This document shows, one piece after another, positions 35,735 to 48,810 of a DNA stretch of 64,000 nt. The stretch's first letter is position 1. Each line of letters starts with the position of its first letter. The stretch is from Diplocarpon mali (Eukaryota > Ascomycota > Leotiomycetes > Helotiales > Drepanopezizaceae). The DNA lies in the NCBI GenBank assembly GCA_024741835.1, contig JAENRP010000171.1, positions 4,627-68,626 on the forward strand, written 5' to 3'. The translations under genes and the position numbers were made by a program. The notes under the pieces were generated by a model. The model ran no database searches. It was not told the DNA's origin and was given only the letters and a program-made list of their open reading frames with translations.

Positions 35735-38382
35735 ATGGCGTCCCAATATCCTCAATCGGGCTCTTACCACCACAAACGCACCAAACCATCTGTATTGTCT
35801 GGTTTATCGTTCATACACAAGAGAAATCCTTCAGCCGATGCGACTCTCCCCCCAAACACAACTAGCGCACGTCCCGTACCAGCCCTTTACGAATCAACGA
35901 CCTTCCTCCCACTCGATCATCCTCATTCAAGAGCTCTTGGGGAAATTCACCAGAATCAACAAAGTCAGCCACCGCTGTTGCCAAAGAAATCCAGGGAGGC
36001 AAAACGGCCAAACACGACTGAAGAAGGACCAAAACTGCACAAGAAGACGCTGAGCTCAATCTCGTTGAAGTCCCTGGCTGGGAAGGATACAGAAAAAGCT
36101 ATAAAGTCTAAAGAACCCAAGTCTGGCAAGCCCAAGAAGACCAAATCTACCACCAACCTAGCCGCGCTTCTCACCCGCCCCAAGTCCTCGAGAAGTCTAC
36201 ACAAGGAATCTCAAGCTGAGGGCCAAACTCAGAAGGATAAGGAAAATCGAAGCCCAGTCATATCATCGCCCGTGGAGAACGCACCACCTCCACCAATTTA
36301 TGCTCAGTTCTCCAGTGAGGGTTTTACCAAGCAGCCACTGGGAGGTAAGTTTCTCGAGGATGAGATAGATCTCTACACACCCGGAAACTACTCTCCGGGC
36401 AAACAACGCAACTTTTACCATGGGCATGGCCAACAACCAACTCTCACCAAGCGCGATGAGGGTCTCGAGCGCCCCAGAATGCCATACCTACCCAGCAGTT
36501 TCAGCGTACAGGATATCAGCCGAAAAGTCAGTAATGGGTCGAGGAAGAGTGCCGAGTTGATGCGTAGGGTCTCTGGAGGAAGGCGGCCGAGCTTCGATAG
36601 AAAGACAACTGCGTCTTCTGCCAGGTCTGATGGATCGGACAAGACAGGTCCAAGCAAGGGTCAACGAGTACTGGCTGCAGTGTCGGCTTTCGGGGGAGGA
36701 AGGTCGCAGAAGTCTGAGGCTCAGTCTGACGCGATACTACAAGATAAGGATATCGAACGAGAGTTCGAAGCGATGTTGGACAGACGGAATATCCCCGAGC
36801 ACCAGCGTGGAAAGATGCGGAGCCTTGCCCTGCCGATGAAGAAGGATTTTGTGAGACAGGACTGGGCTGAAATTGCTGCGGCGAAGAATGGCAGACCTGG
36901 GACAAATGGCAGCGACTCAAGTGCTGATGCTGCCAACGCTGCTCAGTTCGTCCCTGAAGTCAAAGCTAAAAGACCCAGAAGTCGAGCCTTCACATTGTCT
37001 AGAGGAAATAGTAAGGAACCATCACCAACCAAGAAGCACAGCAAGACAGAAAGTACTCTCGGAAATCACTCTCGCGCGAAGTCTACAGATATTAGTCTTG
37101 CAGGAGCCAAGTCCTTGACGGCCACAGGTGTTGCAGCGGCACAGTCGATGATAGCCAAGGCAAGGGGGCAAAGTCTCGATGACTTCGTCTCATACTTGAG
37201 AAAGGTTCAGAAGCCAGAACTGGTCGAAGTTGGCCGCCTGCATAAGTTGAGACTGCTGCTGCGTAATGAGACGGTTGCGTGGACAGACGAATTTATTGTA
37301 CAGGGCGGAATGGGGGAGATTGTCGGGCTGCTGCACCGAACCATGGAAGTCGAGTGGAGGTTTGTATCCCCGATCCTTGCTCGCAACTATGCTAATGCCG
37401 TGATAGAGAGGAGCACGAAGATACCTTACTCCATGAGGTTCTTCTCTGCTTGAAGGCTCTTTCCACCACAGCCCTAGCTCTTCATCACCTCGATAATATC
37501 CAACAGACACTCTTCCCAGCTCTCTTGCATATGATCTTCGACGAGGAAAAGAAAGGGCCAAGCGAGTTCACAACCCGAAACATTGTGACTTCTCTCTTGT
37601 TTACATACTTGAAGTCAGCCCCAATTTCCGAGCGATACCAGCGCGCCAAAACCCTCCTCTCCTACCTACGAGATCCAGAACCTACCGAGTCGCAACGCCC
37701 CGTCGGCTTTGTTCTCGACATGCGACGTCCTCGTCCATACCGAGTCTGGTGTAAAGAGGCCGTCGATGTCACCAAGGAGGTCTTCTGGATCTTCCTGCAC
37801 AACCTGAACGTCATTGCGCTTCCAGGAGCAAGGCATCATGATAGCGAGACTATGCACGAGACGAGCAATTCTACTATCGCTTCCGTCATGTCAAATTCCA
37901 GCTTTGACAGCTCCAATCCACACCATCTCTACATGGCTCGTCACTTTCCGCAAGAGTTGCCACCGGTACCCGCTGCTCCTTATGTTGGTGGTGTGGAATG
38001 GGATGCCACCAACTACCTCGCCTCGCACCTTGATCTCGTCAACGGCATTATATCCTGCCTTCCCACGCAAAGCGAGCGCAACACTCTCCGTAAACAGATG
38101 CTCGTGTCGGGTTGGGAGAAGTGCTTTGGGGGCACCCTGCGCTTGTGCAAGGAGAAGTTCTACGGGGGCGTTCACGCCGGTTTGAGATGCTGGGTCGCTG
38201 CCGCGGTGGAAGATGGGTGGGATACCAGAGATGTGCGATGTGGCCCTGCCGTTGAGCCAAGGAGCCCGGCAAAAAGCCCCAAAAAGATGGCAGGGCCGTC
38301 GGAGCCACCGCCAAAGATTGACATGAAGTTGGACTTCTCGGAGACAGAAAAGAAGCCTGCTAACGATGACATCTGGCTATGA
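35735..38382 (+). CDS. Formin-type GBD/FH3 (armadillo) protein without FH2 domain
   Basis: Exons 35735-37359 and 37407-38382 join in phase to 866 residues; the intron is 47 nt. The N-terminal 470 residues are basic, Ser/Lys-rich and disordered, with many short SP/RS motifs. From about residue 478 (QSLDDFVSYLRKVQKPELVE) to about 800 an all-helical segment matches the GTPase-binding/FH3 region of diaphanous-type formins (LHKLRLLLRNETVAWTDEFI, GGMGEIVGLLHR, LLHEVLLCLKAL). No Pro-rich FH1 or actin-nucleating FH2 follows; the protein ends soon after with a disordered tail. It may bind Rho-family GTPases and act in polarity as an adaptor. That role is inferred from the domain alone. Confidence 0.8.
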
Positions 38383-39078
38383 ATTCGCGGACGGGTGCTA
38401 TTCTGCGAGGTTTTTGATCTGCTTGGGTGTTTGGGTAAGAATTGGGCACGAGTCTTGCTATCGACCACCGATCCCTTGACGGCAGCTTCATTGTTTACTT
38501 TCGTTTTGGGTACTGGGCGGGTTTTTGGTGTGACTTTCTTTTGATGCGCCCTTTCTCTCATGACCAGTATGAGTAATGATTATATGAACGCGGTATGCAT
38601 CGATTGAGTAGGTTGAATCAAGTCTTCTCCGTTGCGGTCGGAATGTTTTTTGATTCGCCCATACTTTTGATGTTTCCCATTGACCAACCTCCCTACACAA
38701 GGTAACCTTACCTACCCACCTTACATCTACCTACCTGTATGTAGGGTAATGATGGCCTTAAAGCCTAGCGCCGAAATATCGGACTTAAAAGAGTTGGTTA
38801 CCGAATGTAACGCAGCTTGTGGTGGGGTAGCTCCAGCATCCAGCTTTCTACTGTGTGGAGAGATACCCGTTGGTGCTAGCCGTGTCGTACCTTAATTCCC
38901 ATATCTGCAAGGATCCCCGCAGCTCCGAAGTCACAGCCATGAGAGTCTTGTGTCGACTGAATACCTGCGTTTCCTTTAATCGGTCTCCCATAAATATCCC
39001 TCTCCCCCACAGCTCCTTCCGGTCTTTTTCGAAACACCATCACTCACGCAAAGCTACACGATCAGCAACACACGCAGC
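38383..39078. other. Intergenic region GBD/FH3 gene / aldo-keto reductase
   Basis: 0.7 kb spacer. Short CCTACC/TACC repeats occur at about 38690-38750. Otherwise it holds the presumed 3' UTR and the promoter of the reductase; no gene is seen. Confidence 0.4.
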
Positions 39079-40394
39079 ATGTCTGTAAAATCGACCAGGA
39101 TGGAATACGCCCGCCTGGGAAATTCTGGCCTCAAGATCTCCAAGGTCATCTTCGGCTGCATGTCCTTTGGAGACCCTAAATGGCAAGAATGGGTCATCGA
39201 CGAAGCCGCCGCTCTTCCGCTACTAAAGCACGCATACGATGTCGGTCTGAACACTTGGGTGAGTGTTATCGGAGCCCTTATTCCCTCTCACAGGGTGTTT
39301 CGGGAGGCTTAAGACACGAGGTCTTTCCTAGAAGTTCCCCATCTCTTGAGTAAACCCTAGCGCCCCAAAACATCTTCCAAAGCAGCAATTTTGACTGATA
39401 GTTCTTCCTCTAGGACACAGCAGATATCTACTCCCACGGCAAATCGGAGGAGATTATCGGGAAAGCCCTTAAACAGTACAACATCCCTCGCAACAGAGTC
39501 GTCATTCTGTCCAAGTGCTTCTTTGGTGTTGCGGACGATGGCTCGCAACCACCAATTGCGGCATCCTCGGTCAATGACGGGGAATTTGTTAACAGACAGG
39601 GATTGAGTAGGAAGCACATTCTTGATGCTGTTGATAAGAGTGTTGAGAGGTTAGGGACATACATCGATGTCCTGCAAATTCATAGGTTGGATAGAGACAC
39701 GCCGAGAGAGGAAATCATGAAGGCACTCAACGATGTTGTGGAGAGCGGGAAGGTCAGGTACATTGGTGCTAGCAGTGTAAGCTACCTTAGCAATATCACT
39801 TCAAAGGATAAGAGCTGACGATCTCTAGATGGCAGCTTGGGAGTTCCAGACGCTGCAGAACATTGCAGAGAAGCACGGATGGCACAAATTCATTTCGATG
39901 CAGAATTACTACAACTTACTCTACCGCGAAGAAGGTATGCCTCCTGGTCTTGCTTATAATCAGCACATTTTCTGACTTCCCATGAAGAGCGTGAGATGAT
40001 CCCGTATTGTCGAGACGCCGGCGTCGGACTTATTCCATGGTCGCCAATTGCCCGTGGAGCCCTCTCCCGTCCCTTCAGCGACCGGAGCACAACGCGCGAA
40101 AAGACCGATCAGTACCTCAATCATCTTATCCGCTCCAAGGAGAACGAGATCGACCGGCAGATCGTCACGAGGGTTGAGGAGCTTGCAAAGAAACTTGGCG
40201 TCTCGATGACCACCATTGCCACGGCTTGGTGCTTGAGTAAGGACAAGGTCAATCCTATAATCGGCCTTAGTAGTAAGGAAAGGATTGATCAGGCCGTAGA
40301 GGCGGTGGCTTTTGCGAGCGCGGGGAAGCTGACCAAGAACGACATCGCATATCTGGAGGAGGGATATGCGCCCAAAGAGAGGCAGGGATATTAG
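39079..40394 (+). CDS. Aldo-keto reductase
   Basis: NADPH-dependent carbonyl reductase of the AKR superfamily, probably cytosolic; the closest fungal namesakes are versiconal hemiacetal acetate reductase-like and bacterial YajO-type enzymes. Four exons (39079-39258, 39414-39776, 39829-39934, 39988-40394) give 351 residues. The catalytic tetrad is Asp61 and Tyr66 (DTADIYSHG), Lys94 (ILSKCF) and His150 (LQIHRLD). Cofactor motifs include [29 protein letters not shown] and the C-terminal [16 protein letters not shown]. Intron 1 is 155 nt; the other two are 52-53 nt. It lies 600 bases before a cytochrome P450 on the same strand, so the two may act on one substrate. The substrate is unknown. Confidence 0.92.
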
Positions 40395-40990
40395 GAAATA
40401 CTCTGTGTTGCAGGAAATGGCAGCGATAGCACTCGTGGGCTGTGAATCAGAAAGTTATTGCCAAAGCCTGGGTCTTGGTTGTCTCACAATTCTGGCGATT
40501 TCCGCGTAGAGGTCTGATTGGAATGATGGCATGCGTCAAAACGAAATGGTTTACTGATAAGCCAAGCTCTATATTCCAATGTAGAATGACAACAGTGTAC
40601 CACTAATCCACCGTTGGAGTTCATGACTTTATTGACTCAAGTCTTCACCACCCTTCCCCACTCTTATCGGCATGTGACTTGGAGCTCCTTGACAAGCTCA
40701 CCGCTTTGATGACGAAGAGACAAGAGCCGTACAAAGAATTACATGTAGGAGGTAGATATCCGAGATTTTTTCGATTGCGATAAATAGCTGCGTTTGATTC
40801 ATCAACTGAAAGATCAGACGAAGATCAGACAGTCTTGGAAGCAGGATTGATTCAGTTGATATATTCTCCGCTGTACAAGGCCCCCTGTCCCACCCTCACC
40901 TTTACTCCAGATTCTGATATGACAGCAGCGAATCACGAGGAGTTTTTAGACTGAAGACTGCCCCGAGGTTGTATCTGCCTGACTTTCTCT
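40395..40990. other. Spacer between aldo-keto reductase and P450
   Basis: About 600 bases with no coding potential; the P450 promoter must lie here. No recognised site. Confidence 0.4.
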
Positions 40991-42725
40991 ATGTCGATTC
41001 TCAGCAGTCCTGTCCTGGGACTCTCCCTTATCTCCTTCGTCGCCTTCTACAAGTTCATTATTTACCCAACCTTCCTGTCGCCACTATCCAAAGTACCCAA
41101 TGCACACTGGTCAGCCCCGATCTCGCCTCTCTGGATTCTATGGACTCGTCTACAAAAACGAGAGAACCGAGAGACACATGCTGCTCATCTGAAACATGGA
41201 CCAGTCATCCGACTCGCTCCGAATGAGCTCAGTGTCAATGATCTCTCAGGGTTGAGAAGGGTGTACGCTGGTGGGTTTGAAAAGGGACCATGGTACTCCA
41301 TATTCGATAACTATGGGTATGATACCTGAAGTGAAACATAATTTCAAAATACTGACCGTTTGTACAGAGTTCCATGCATGTTCTCCGCCTTGTATTCTAA
41401 GCCTCACTCGGCTAAGAAGCGCATGATGTCCAATATCTACTCCAAAACCAGCATTCACAACTCCCTAGCACTCCACAGACAAGCCCAGCTGATTCTGTAT
41501 GAGCGCCTTCTCCCTCTTCTTGTGGCAGCTTCCACGCCTCAGAAGTTCCCCAATGGTATCGAGATCCACGAGATCTGGAACTCAACGACCATGGACTTTA
41601 TCACAGCCTACCAATTCGGCCGCAAAAATGGAAGCGACTTCCTCGGGAATGAGAATTATAGGAAGCATTGGTTCTCGCTCTACCATAGTCGCAAGACCCA
41701 CACATTTTGGTCGCAAGAACTTCCTGGTCTGAGCCGCCTATTGAGGAAACTTGGCATTTATCTCGTGCCGAAATGGGTAGATGACAATAACTCAGAACTC
41801 GAAGCCTGGACCCAAGAACGCTGTGATAGTACAATGGCCTATGTCAAAAGCGGGATTGCAGCTACGGATCCGGATCCAGGAAATGAGCCCGTTGTGTTCA
41901 GCGCCATGCTAAACGGCATCGAAAAGGAACGCGAGAGTAAGGGCAACGATTCCATCCTTGCCGCAGATGCTCTCAAGCACCCGGAACTCAGTATGGCGAG
42001 TGAAATGATCGACCACCTGGCTGCTGGACATGAGACGTCTGGTATTATGCTCACATATATCTCTTGGCATTTGTCGCAGGACATCCCACTGCAAGATCGA
42101 CTTCGTGCTGAACTACGGGGTCTCAGGCCGAATATGCTTCTATCAAGTAAATCATCCAAGAATGAACTCCCTAGCTCTAAAGAGCTAGATAACCTGCCGA
42201 TTCTGCACGCAGTCATGATGGAGTCGCTCCGTCTCGATGCGGCTATCCCAGGAACTCAGCCCCGTCAAACACCTTTCCCGTCCTGTAGCTTAGGAGCGTT
42301 CTCGATTCCTGGTGGCGTCCGTGTCGGTGCTCAAGCATACAGCGTGCATCGAAATGAAGAAGTGTTTCCAGAACCCGAGAAGTTCGATTATCACAGGTGG
42401 ATGGACGACGAGAACGAGTATTCGGAGGAGCAGAAGAGAGAGCGAGATCGCTGGTTCTGGGCGTTCAGCAGCGGTGGAAGGATGTGTGTGGGAAGCAATT
42501 TCGCTGTGCATGGTTCGTTCCTCTGCTTGCTTCCCAGAAACCTGTGGTGTAGCTGAGTTTCGGAATGGTGGCTAATGATACGCAGAGATCAAGTTAGTTC
42601 TAGCAGCAGTTTATTCAAACTTTCGGACGCATATTGTGAACGATGAGGGGATCGAGCAAGAAGATGGATATACCTGTGGACCTACGAGCAACAAGTTAAT
42701 ACTGAGATTTGAGAGGATTGAATAG
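40991..42725 (+). CDS. Cytochrome P450 monooxygenase (microsomal)
   Basis: Haem-thiolate monooxygenase. Exons 40991-41316, 41368-42512 and 42586-42725 join in phase to 536 residues, normal for fungal microsomal P450s. One N-terminal membrane helix (about residues 7-27) is followed by a Pro-containing hinge (LSPLSKVP). The I-helix oxygen-binding motif is AAGHETS, the K-helix ExxR motif is ESLRLD, and the haem loop is FSSGGRMCVGSNFA with the axial ligand Cys482. The last intron falls just after the haem loop, and exon 3 supplies the L-helix and C-terminus. The general pattern resembles benzoate-4-monooxygenase-like and secondary-metabolism fungal P450s, but the substrate cannot be assigned. Confidence 0.94.
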
Positions 42726-45700
42726 AGCATCGAAGATTAGAGATAATGAATGGTCTAGGAATACGAATGGATAGAGACAAGAGAATAAAATCAGCTGTCG
42801 AGGCGCCTGAAGACTAAAAGAACCAGCGCATCTTGATACGGAGGCTTCAAGCCCTGGCATTCCTTTTTGGCAGCCACTATACTTATCGAACTCTAAAAAT
42901 CTCTCTCTGATCGGTCCAGCGGCAATCCAAAAATTAGGGCCGTACTTCGTGCCACTAGTTCCAACGATCTACACATCGTAATCGCTAATCCTCCAACCCC
43001 TCTGGCCAGCGATCAATCCGAATGCAAGAGCATAGATGCCAAACTTATAAATCCAAGTTAGTAGTACATGGCTTCAATAAAAGGGTTGTAGTCAAGTAGT
43101 TGCGAGTTAATTACTACATGTACGTGGATTCTAGGTACTTCTTCGGTCAAAATCTAGCGGACGTTGCTCCGATTACTATGGCTCTATACTATATCAGCAC
43201 TGGGTTATCTGGTGACAAGTACTTGGTATACAAGTAACTGCTTACAATACTGTAAAAGTTGGAAAGTTATAAACAGCGACAAGCCCACGGCGGACATGCT
43301 CGGAAGGAGAACCCTCGCTCTCGATTCTACTAAATTGAAATATCTAGTCACCACCACAACTATTGGGGGAGTCCCGATGATAATGGTGCAGATTTCAGAG
43401 CCCGAGACTTTCCGTAACAGTCTGCGTTATGGCAATAACGGGTGACCTCGACGACCTGAGTAATGCATCATCTCAAATATCCTATATCTTGAGCATATCG
43501 GAGAAGCATTCAACAAGCCTCGAACCTTTTACGAAGAAATGCCTCCCTGTTGTACTTTATTTCCAGTGAAACTGCGTTTACTTTCATTTGACGGCCATAG
43601 CTGTGTTTGATAATGATCACGTTATACTACATGCCGTAGATCACGCTCAAGTTGCCTAATTTCAAGTATTATGAACACACATACATACACACATCAAGAG
43701 CTCAAGCCTCAGCATATTGGAATCGAAATCCGTTTCAGAAGAGTAATATTGTGATGCGGCGAAGCGAAGACCTCGGAAAGCTCGCTTGTGGATGGGACCA
43801 AGTAAACAAACGCCATAACCGCAAAAAGAAAAACCATAATACTCTTTCTCGTTACACGTGCCCTTCTCCCTCATACGAAGCCGATAGACGATTCCCGGCT
43901 TACCGCCCGCTGCCTCCTCCATCTCCACCGAGCTCCCTTCGCGATCGATCCATCCCGCATCCGGGCGTCTGCCCTCCGCAGCTGCCGGATTTTCAAGCGG
44001 AGCCGGCCTGGCAGTGGGGACGAGCGACGCATCCTTCAAACGCGAAAGAAGTCGCATGACTCGCCAGAGTCGACCTGTAGCTGCGCAGCGCAGAGGGAGC
44101 CGACCCAGGAGCCTCCGTGTCGCCTTCGCGAGCCAGGTTCTCCCTCTTTTCTGAATCCGTGGGTCCCGAGAGCCGTAGACTGAACCTAGGCGTCGCTCGG
44201 GAAGAGGACTCTCAGCAAAAGAGAGTAAATGCACGGATAAGAAACACATGTTCTTGTGTGGCGCATACAAAGCCAAGATCCTATTGTTTCTTGCTGCATG
44301 GCGCCAGAAGGGTCTCCATTGCCAGCTACCGTACGCGAACCTCTGGAGCATCTCAGTTGCAAGTTTTATATCTCCAAAGAAAAGATGTCGTAGACATGTC
44401 CTCGTAGCTCACGTGGCTATTAGTCGTCAAGCCGGATTCTCGGTCGCCGAGCCTGTCGAAATACTCTCGGGCGTTTGACGTGCAGCTTCTACTGTGTGAT
44501 CCGATTCCGAATATCTTGCAAAGCTACTGCGCCGTCGTAGAGACTTCTTTCTGGCGACTGGGCTAGGAGACGCCTGACAGCCATCGCTGTTGACTAAGGT
44601 GCTTTCGCAGGTGCGATCCAACGTCAAGGGTTCAAAGCTCTAGAGCAACCATTGCAGCATTATCTTTTTTCACACAGGTAGGCTTGGATGGCGGGAATCT
44701 CCCGGTGAAGGCGGCAGAGTATCCTGCGAAATGCACTCTTGATGCGCGTCGGCAGGTCGTCGAAAATTCCTTGCACTCATATTCAGTGGCCATATCATAT
44801 CGACCAAATCTCTACACATATATCGACGGCCATTCGCAGCGTGTTTTCGGCCGCTTACACGCCGAGCACTCTGGCTGTCAGTCGGCATGCTGGGTTCGTG
44901 TAAGTCCGTACACGAATTCTCGCGACTAGTCCAGTCTCAAAAGTTCCCATCGCTTCCGGCATGATCAAGGTCCATCCTGTTCTTCCACCTGTGTTGGTCA
45001 ATTTCTAACTTCTAGGACAGAGACGGTGCATATCAAGCCATAGGAATACAGAACTCTAATCTACTGTTAGCAGACAGTGGCTCGATCTTCACCCATCATG
45101 CCCTGCGGATGAGGAGTGATCGCAGGAGTCAGGCATCAAGAATTGGACCGCCTGATCCGACAAGGCTTGGCACGCCCCTATCCAGCTTTCAAGTTTGTTT
45201 ATATCGCTTCGCTAGCCGAGTGAAGCTCCCTGCCGAGTTTTCGGGTTCCATCGCGCCAGCGAGCAAAAGAGACACCGATTTGGTGAATTTCCTACCGAGT
45301 CATGTTGTAGGAGCGTGCTGAGAGAAGAGGTTTGTCTTTGATGTTTCGAGATCCAACTGCAGTAGGGTTATTCTACCAAGGTCAAATACCCTAATGCTCG
45401 CTAGTTGACAGACCCTTTAAGAGTCAAGAAAAAAAAGGGAGTATATTGCAATAAGCACAAATATTACTATTACAGATGACACTAATTATCAATACTACTT
45501 ACAGAAGGTGCGTGTTGCAGTGCGCTGCCCTTGATGGTACGCTCCAAGAAGTTCAAGGTAAGGGGCTGTGAATATAGAACACAAAATTCTCGTTGTAGTA
45601 TTGCAAGTCTAGTAAAGAGTAGGCTTGTAAGTGCCAAGCCGCTAAGGGTGCTGGAGCGCCGGCTCCATTCACCCTGCTTCCCAACATGGCTTTGAGTATC

Positions 45701-45857
45701 ATGTAAATACCTTAGTCACCCCAAATAAAAAGTGAAGCTAGCTCTCACATTGAATACGCGATGCGCCGCGACAGACACGACCTCGCAAAGATCCAAAACC
45801 ACTCCAACTTCCCTGAGCAATCTCGAAACAACACAACTACGAAAACCAACCGCAGAA
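42726..45857. other. Gene-poor spacer
   Basis: 3.1 kb without a supportable gene. 42726-43650 is AT-leaning. 43850-44200 is GC-richer and carries overlapping open frames of up to 229 codons on the minus strand and 135 on the plus strand, neither with a domain. 44400-45700 shows only short frames. An A run lies near 45430. Confidence 0.4.
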
Positions 45858-46523
45858 ATGCAGCCAGTCAATACAATGTCTCTCGGCACCGCCGCAGAAG
45901 CCACAAGAAGCAGTCCCAGCAGTCCGTATAAAGACCAAGCCAAGCCCAGACTCACAGCTGGAAATACAGCCCCGTTCCGGCGCAGGCGTAGATACTACCC
46001 AAATTCGAAGGTCTGGTGCCGCTTCCCCGATTACAGCTACCTGCCCGCCCATCCCTTCTTCGTGCTATCTCAGGGCCTTAAATTCGAGAGATTTGCAAAT
46101 GACGTGCAGTCGATCAATGGCAAGTACGTGACCAGGAGCGAGATGGAGGAGCTGTGGAATAAAAGAGTGCGGAGAGCATTTGAGAGCTCTGAGCTGCCGG
46201 GTACGGAGGAGGCGGAGAGAGAGCTTCTGCTAAAGGACGCGCTTGACCAGGTATGGCGTCTCCTTCTTTCCTCGGAAAGAGGGGAGGTTTGCTAACTCTG
46301 ATAGACGAAGGGATACCCAGGATTCGATTCCAAGCAGTATTGGGATCTTTCGGACATGATGAACAGCGTAGGCAGATTGTCCGTGGCACGTGAGGCGCAG
46401 AATAAAATCGTAGTCAAGGCACCCAGGAGCACAGTGACGGATCGCAGGGCGAAGAAGCTTACTGCGAGGAGACAGGCTGACGCAGAAACATCGGTCCTGG
46501 GATTTGAGAACATGCAAATTTAA
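45858..46523 (+). CDS. Hypothetical basic protein, two exons
   Basis: Not recognised. Exons 45858-46250 and 46305-46523 join in frame to 203 residues; the intron is 54 nt with a GCTAAC branch site and GTATGG donor. After about 35 Ser/Pro-rich residues comes a basic aromatic patch (FRRRRRYYPNSKVWCRFPDY) and then a helical, charged region (MEELWNKRVRRAFESSELPG). The C-terminal exon carries YPGFDSKQYWDLSDMMN and a Lys/Arg-rich stretch. The open frame extends 42 codons upstream without an earlier ATG; I chose the first ATG (MQPVNTMSLG). The good splice signals and protein-like second exon argue that it is real. Confidence 0.6.
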
Positions 46524-46879
46524 TTGAGACAAGTGCATGAGGGAACATGTGCGCGGCGAACTGGATGCAGGCAAACGAGGCTGGAGGCTAAGAATAATCC
46601 TGTCATAGCCCAGGTCAATGGAACAGTTTGCAGAGCTGTCTAACCAGTGGGAAGATCTTTGTCATCTTCAGATTGTGGATGTGCATAGTTGCTCGCTTTC
46701 GATGCTTTTCGAGGCTGTTTCTTTTCGTGTATTGAACTGACTTGGCACAGCAGTACTTCAATTCGAGCTCAAGTAGTGACATCTTGATGATGCATGGGCG
46801 ATGAAGACGTAATATGTGAGTCGGTTCAGACATCCAATCATCGTGTTTAAGTTCAATATATCCAAACAATTGTCGAATA
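46524..46879. other. Convergent 3' spacer
   Basis: 356 bases between convergent stop codons, probably the two 3' UTRs. Nothing else seen. Confidence 0.4.
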
Positions 46880-48810
46880 TTAATCCGCAAGGTGCCCATG
46901 ATCTGCAATATGTCGCCTCTCTGCAGCCTTTCTATCAGCATCAACTCTCCTCATTTTGACCCTCTGTTCTCTGCCGCAGCATCCCAGAGCGAGCGGAAGA
47001 GGAACTACCACAAGGGCAATAACAGTCTGGAAAATTAAGGCCTTGAACATATTTCCTGGAGGTAGGTCTGTACGATCATCCGCGGTCCCATCATTGCGAC
47101 CGGGCGCACGGAGAGCATCGGAGATGATGATAAAGATCCCGCCAAGGAGTTGGCCACCAGTCCAGCAGATTGTGCTTGTGACTTCTGGAGCCACAGGATG
47201 AGTAATCTCAATAAGGTATTCCAGAACCACAGGTACAAGACTGAATGAGGCCGCGCCAAGGATAGATAAAATAACATATGGTGCCGCTATGGTACGAGCT
47301 TGGGGAGCCCAGGTGAATACTAGATAGCAAATAGCGATGATAGGAACCGTGATTTTTATAGCCAGAAGGTATGATTTAGTCTTGTCAATAACCGGTGAGG
47401 TAATAGCCGAGGTCACCAAACCGACCACGATGAGAAGAGCTCCGGAAATACCGGCATCATCCTCCGTGAAGGAATAAGGCTGAAGGATCTGATTTAGCAA
47501 AGACGAGATGCTATTGAACAGCCCTACGTAGAATGTGTACGGGATCAAAATCATCCAGAATTCCGGTGACGAGAAGAGGAATTTTATGGACGGTAGAAGT
47601 TGATGCTTTGGTTGGGTCCCAGAGTGTGAACTCGGAGTCGGAGGCTTCGCCGTGATGAAGAATGAGGGTATGGCCGCAACAGTGGCCTAGAACTATGAGA
47701 AACGAACTGACCCAACAGCAGTAGGATAAGATACATACAATGATAGAGATGTACAAGACCATATTGGGAATATCAGACGCCTGGTGCACCCACGCAGGGT
47801 CAATCAATTGTGCCAAAGCACCGCCGAGTGGGTTTGCCAAACTCATAACAGCCGTAGCAGCCACTCTCCCGCGATTCGTGAACCACAAATCCGAGTATTT
47901 TGTAGGAGCGGCCAGCACAAAGGGCTGCGCAAGCCCGGTCAAAATTTGCCCAAACATAACGCCTCCGAAATTACCATTCTTTCCGGCTCGAGTCGCTCCA
48001 TACCTGATCCAATTTCCCAAGAATATGAGAACGGAAGCGATTATGATCGATGGCTTTGGTCCTCCCCGGTGAAGCGTGAAAACCACGAAGGGAGATGCCA
48101 CAACAAAGGAGAACATGAAGCCTGTACTGAGCCAATTGATACTAGACGACGTTACATTGTAGTACTCGGCAGCCGTCGTAGAATTCGCCGAGAAAGAGAG
48201 CCACTGGAAGAAATTAGCCATGTCGACACGAGGCTGATTGGACAGTGCACGATGATGCACTTACATCCCAGGAGACGATGATGTTCAGCAGAACCAGTTG
48301 AACCAGCCCAAACCATCGTCTCTTGTAGACCTTGAACTCTGTCTCATTGCCGTTTATCGTCCCGGCGTCTTCAGCATTGTCCTCACTCCCGCGATCCACA
48401 GGGGCGCGTCGCGTTGCATCTCTCTCGTCGTCGCGCCCTAACAAATCGTCGTCACTACGGACCTGACGCAAAGCTTCAACTTCCCCGATTTCGTCTCGTC
48501 CATGACCACTGCCGCTTGTTGCGCTTGTTTCTGTGATCTTGAAATCGCTGGTGCTCTTGCCGTCGTGGTCGTTTATGCTGTGTTCGTTCGCTGATTGCCC
48601 GGCTCTTCTGGATGCAGCGCTCTCACTGCTTTTGCCTCTCATTCCTCGCATTTTCAGCGGCTTCATAATTGTCCAGCTAGGCAATGTCTCTCCATGAGCG
48701 GCTTTTTCGTAGGTAGTGACGCTAGCCTTCTCTGACGCAGGCGCGGGAGGTTGCTTTCTGAGTTTTGGCTTCTCCACCGCGCTGACATTCCCCGGGTTTG
48801 GCGGTATCAT
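46880..48810 (-). CDS. Major facilitator superfamily transporter, FLVCR-like
   Basis: Exons 48265-48810, 47739-48203 and 46880-47686 join in phase 0 to 605 residues. The first 160 residues are cytosolic, polar and Ser/Asp-rich. About twelve membrane helices follow, starting with FGLVQLVLLNIIVSWD/WLSF. The loop YNVTSSSINWLSTGFMFSF and the segment GRVAATAVMSLANPLGGALA match the FLVCR/DIRC2 branch of MFS, whose animal members carry haem, choline or related solutes. In fungi the substrate is unknown. The helix set continues in exon 3 (FWMILIPYTFYVGLFNSISS to the LALGCCG end) with a short basic C-terminal tail. The position is tandem with QCR6. Confidence 0.88.

Noticed and set aside
43164..43445. 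93-codon plus-strand ORF downstream of the P450
   Set aside because: Starts only at a non-ATG codon and shows no domain or splice support.
43662..44351. 229-codon minus-strand ORF
   Set aside because: Lies in a GC-richer patch open on both strands; no domain and no splice context.
39079..48810. Secondary-metabolite cluster made of AKR, P450 and MFS transporter
   Set aside because: No backbone synthase, the transporter is 4 kb away and FLVCR-like rather than a toxin-pump type, and housekeeping genes surround it.
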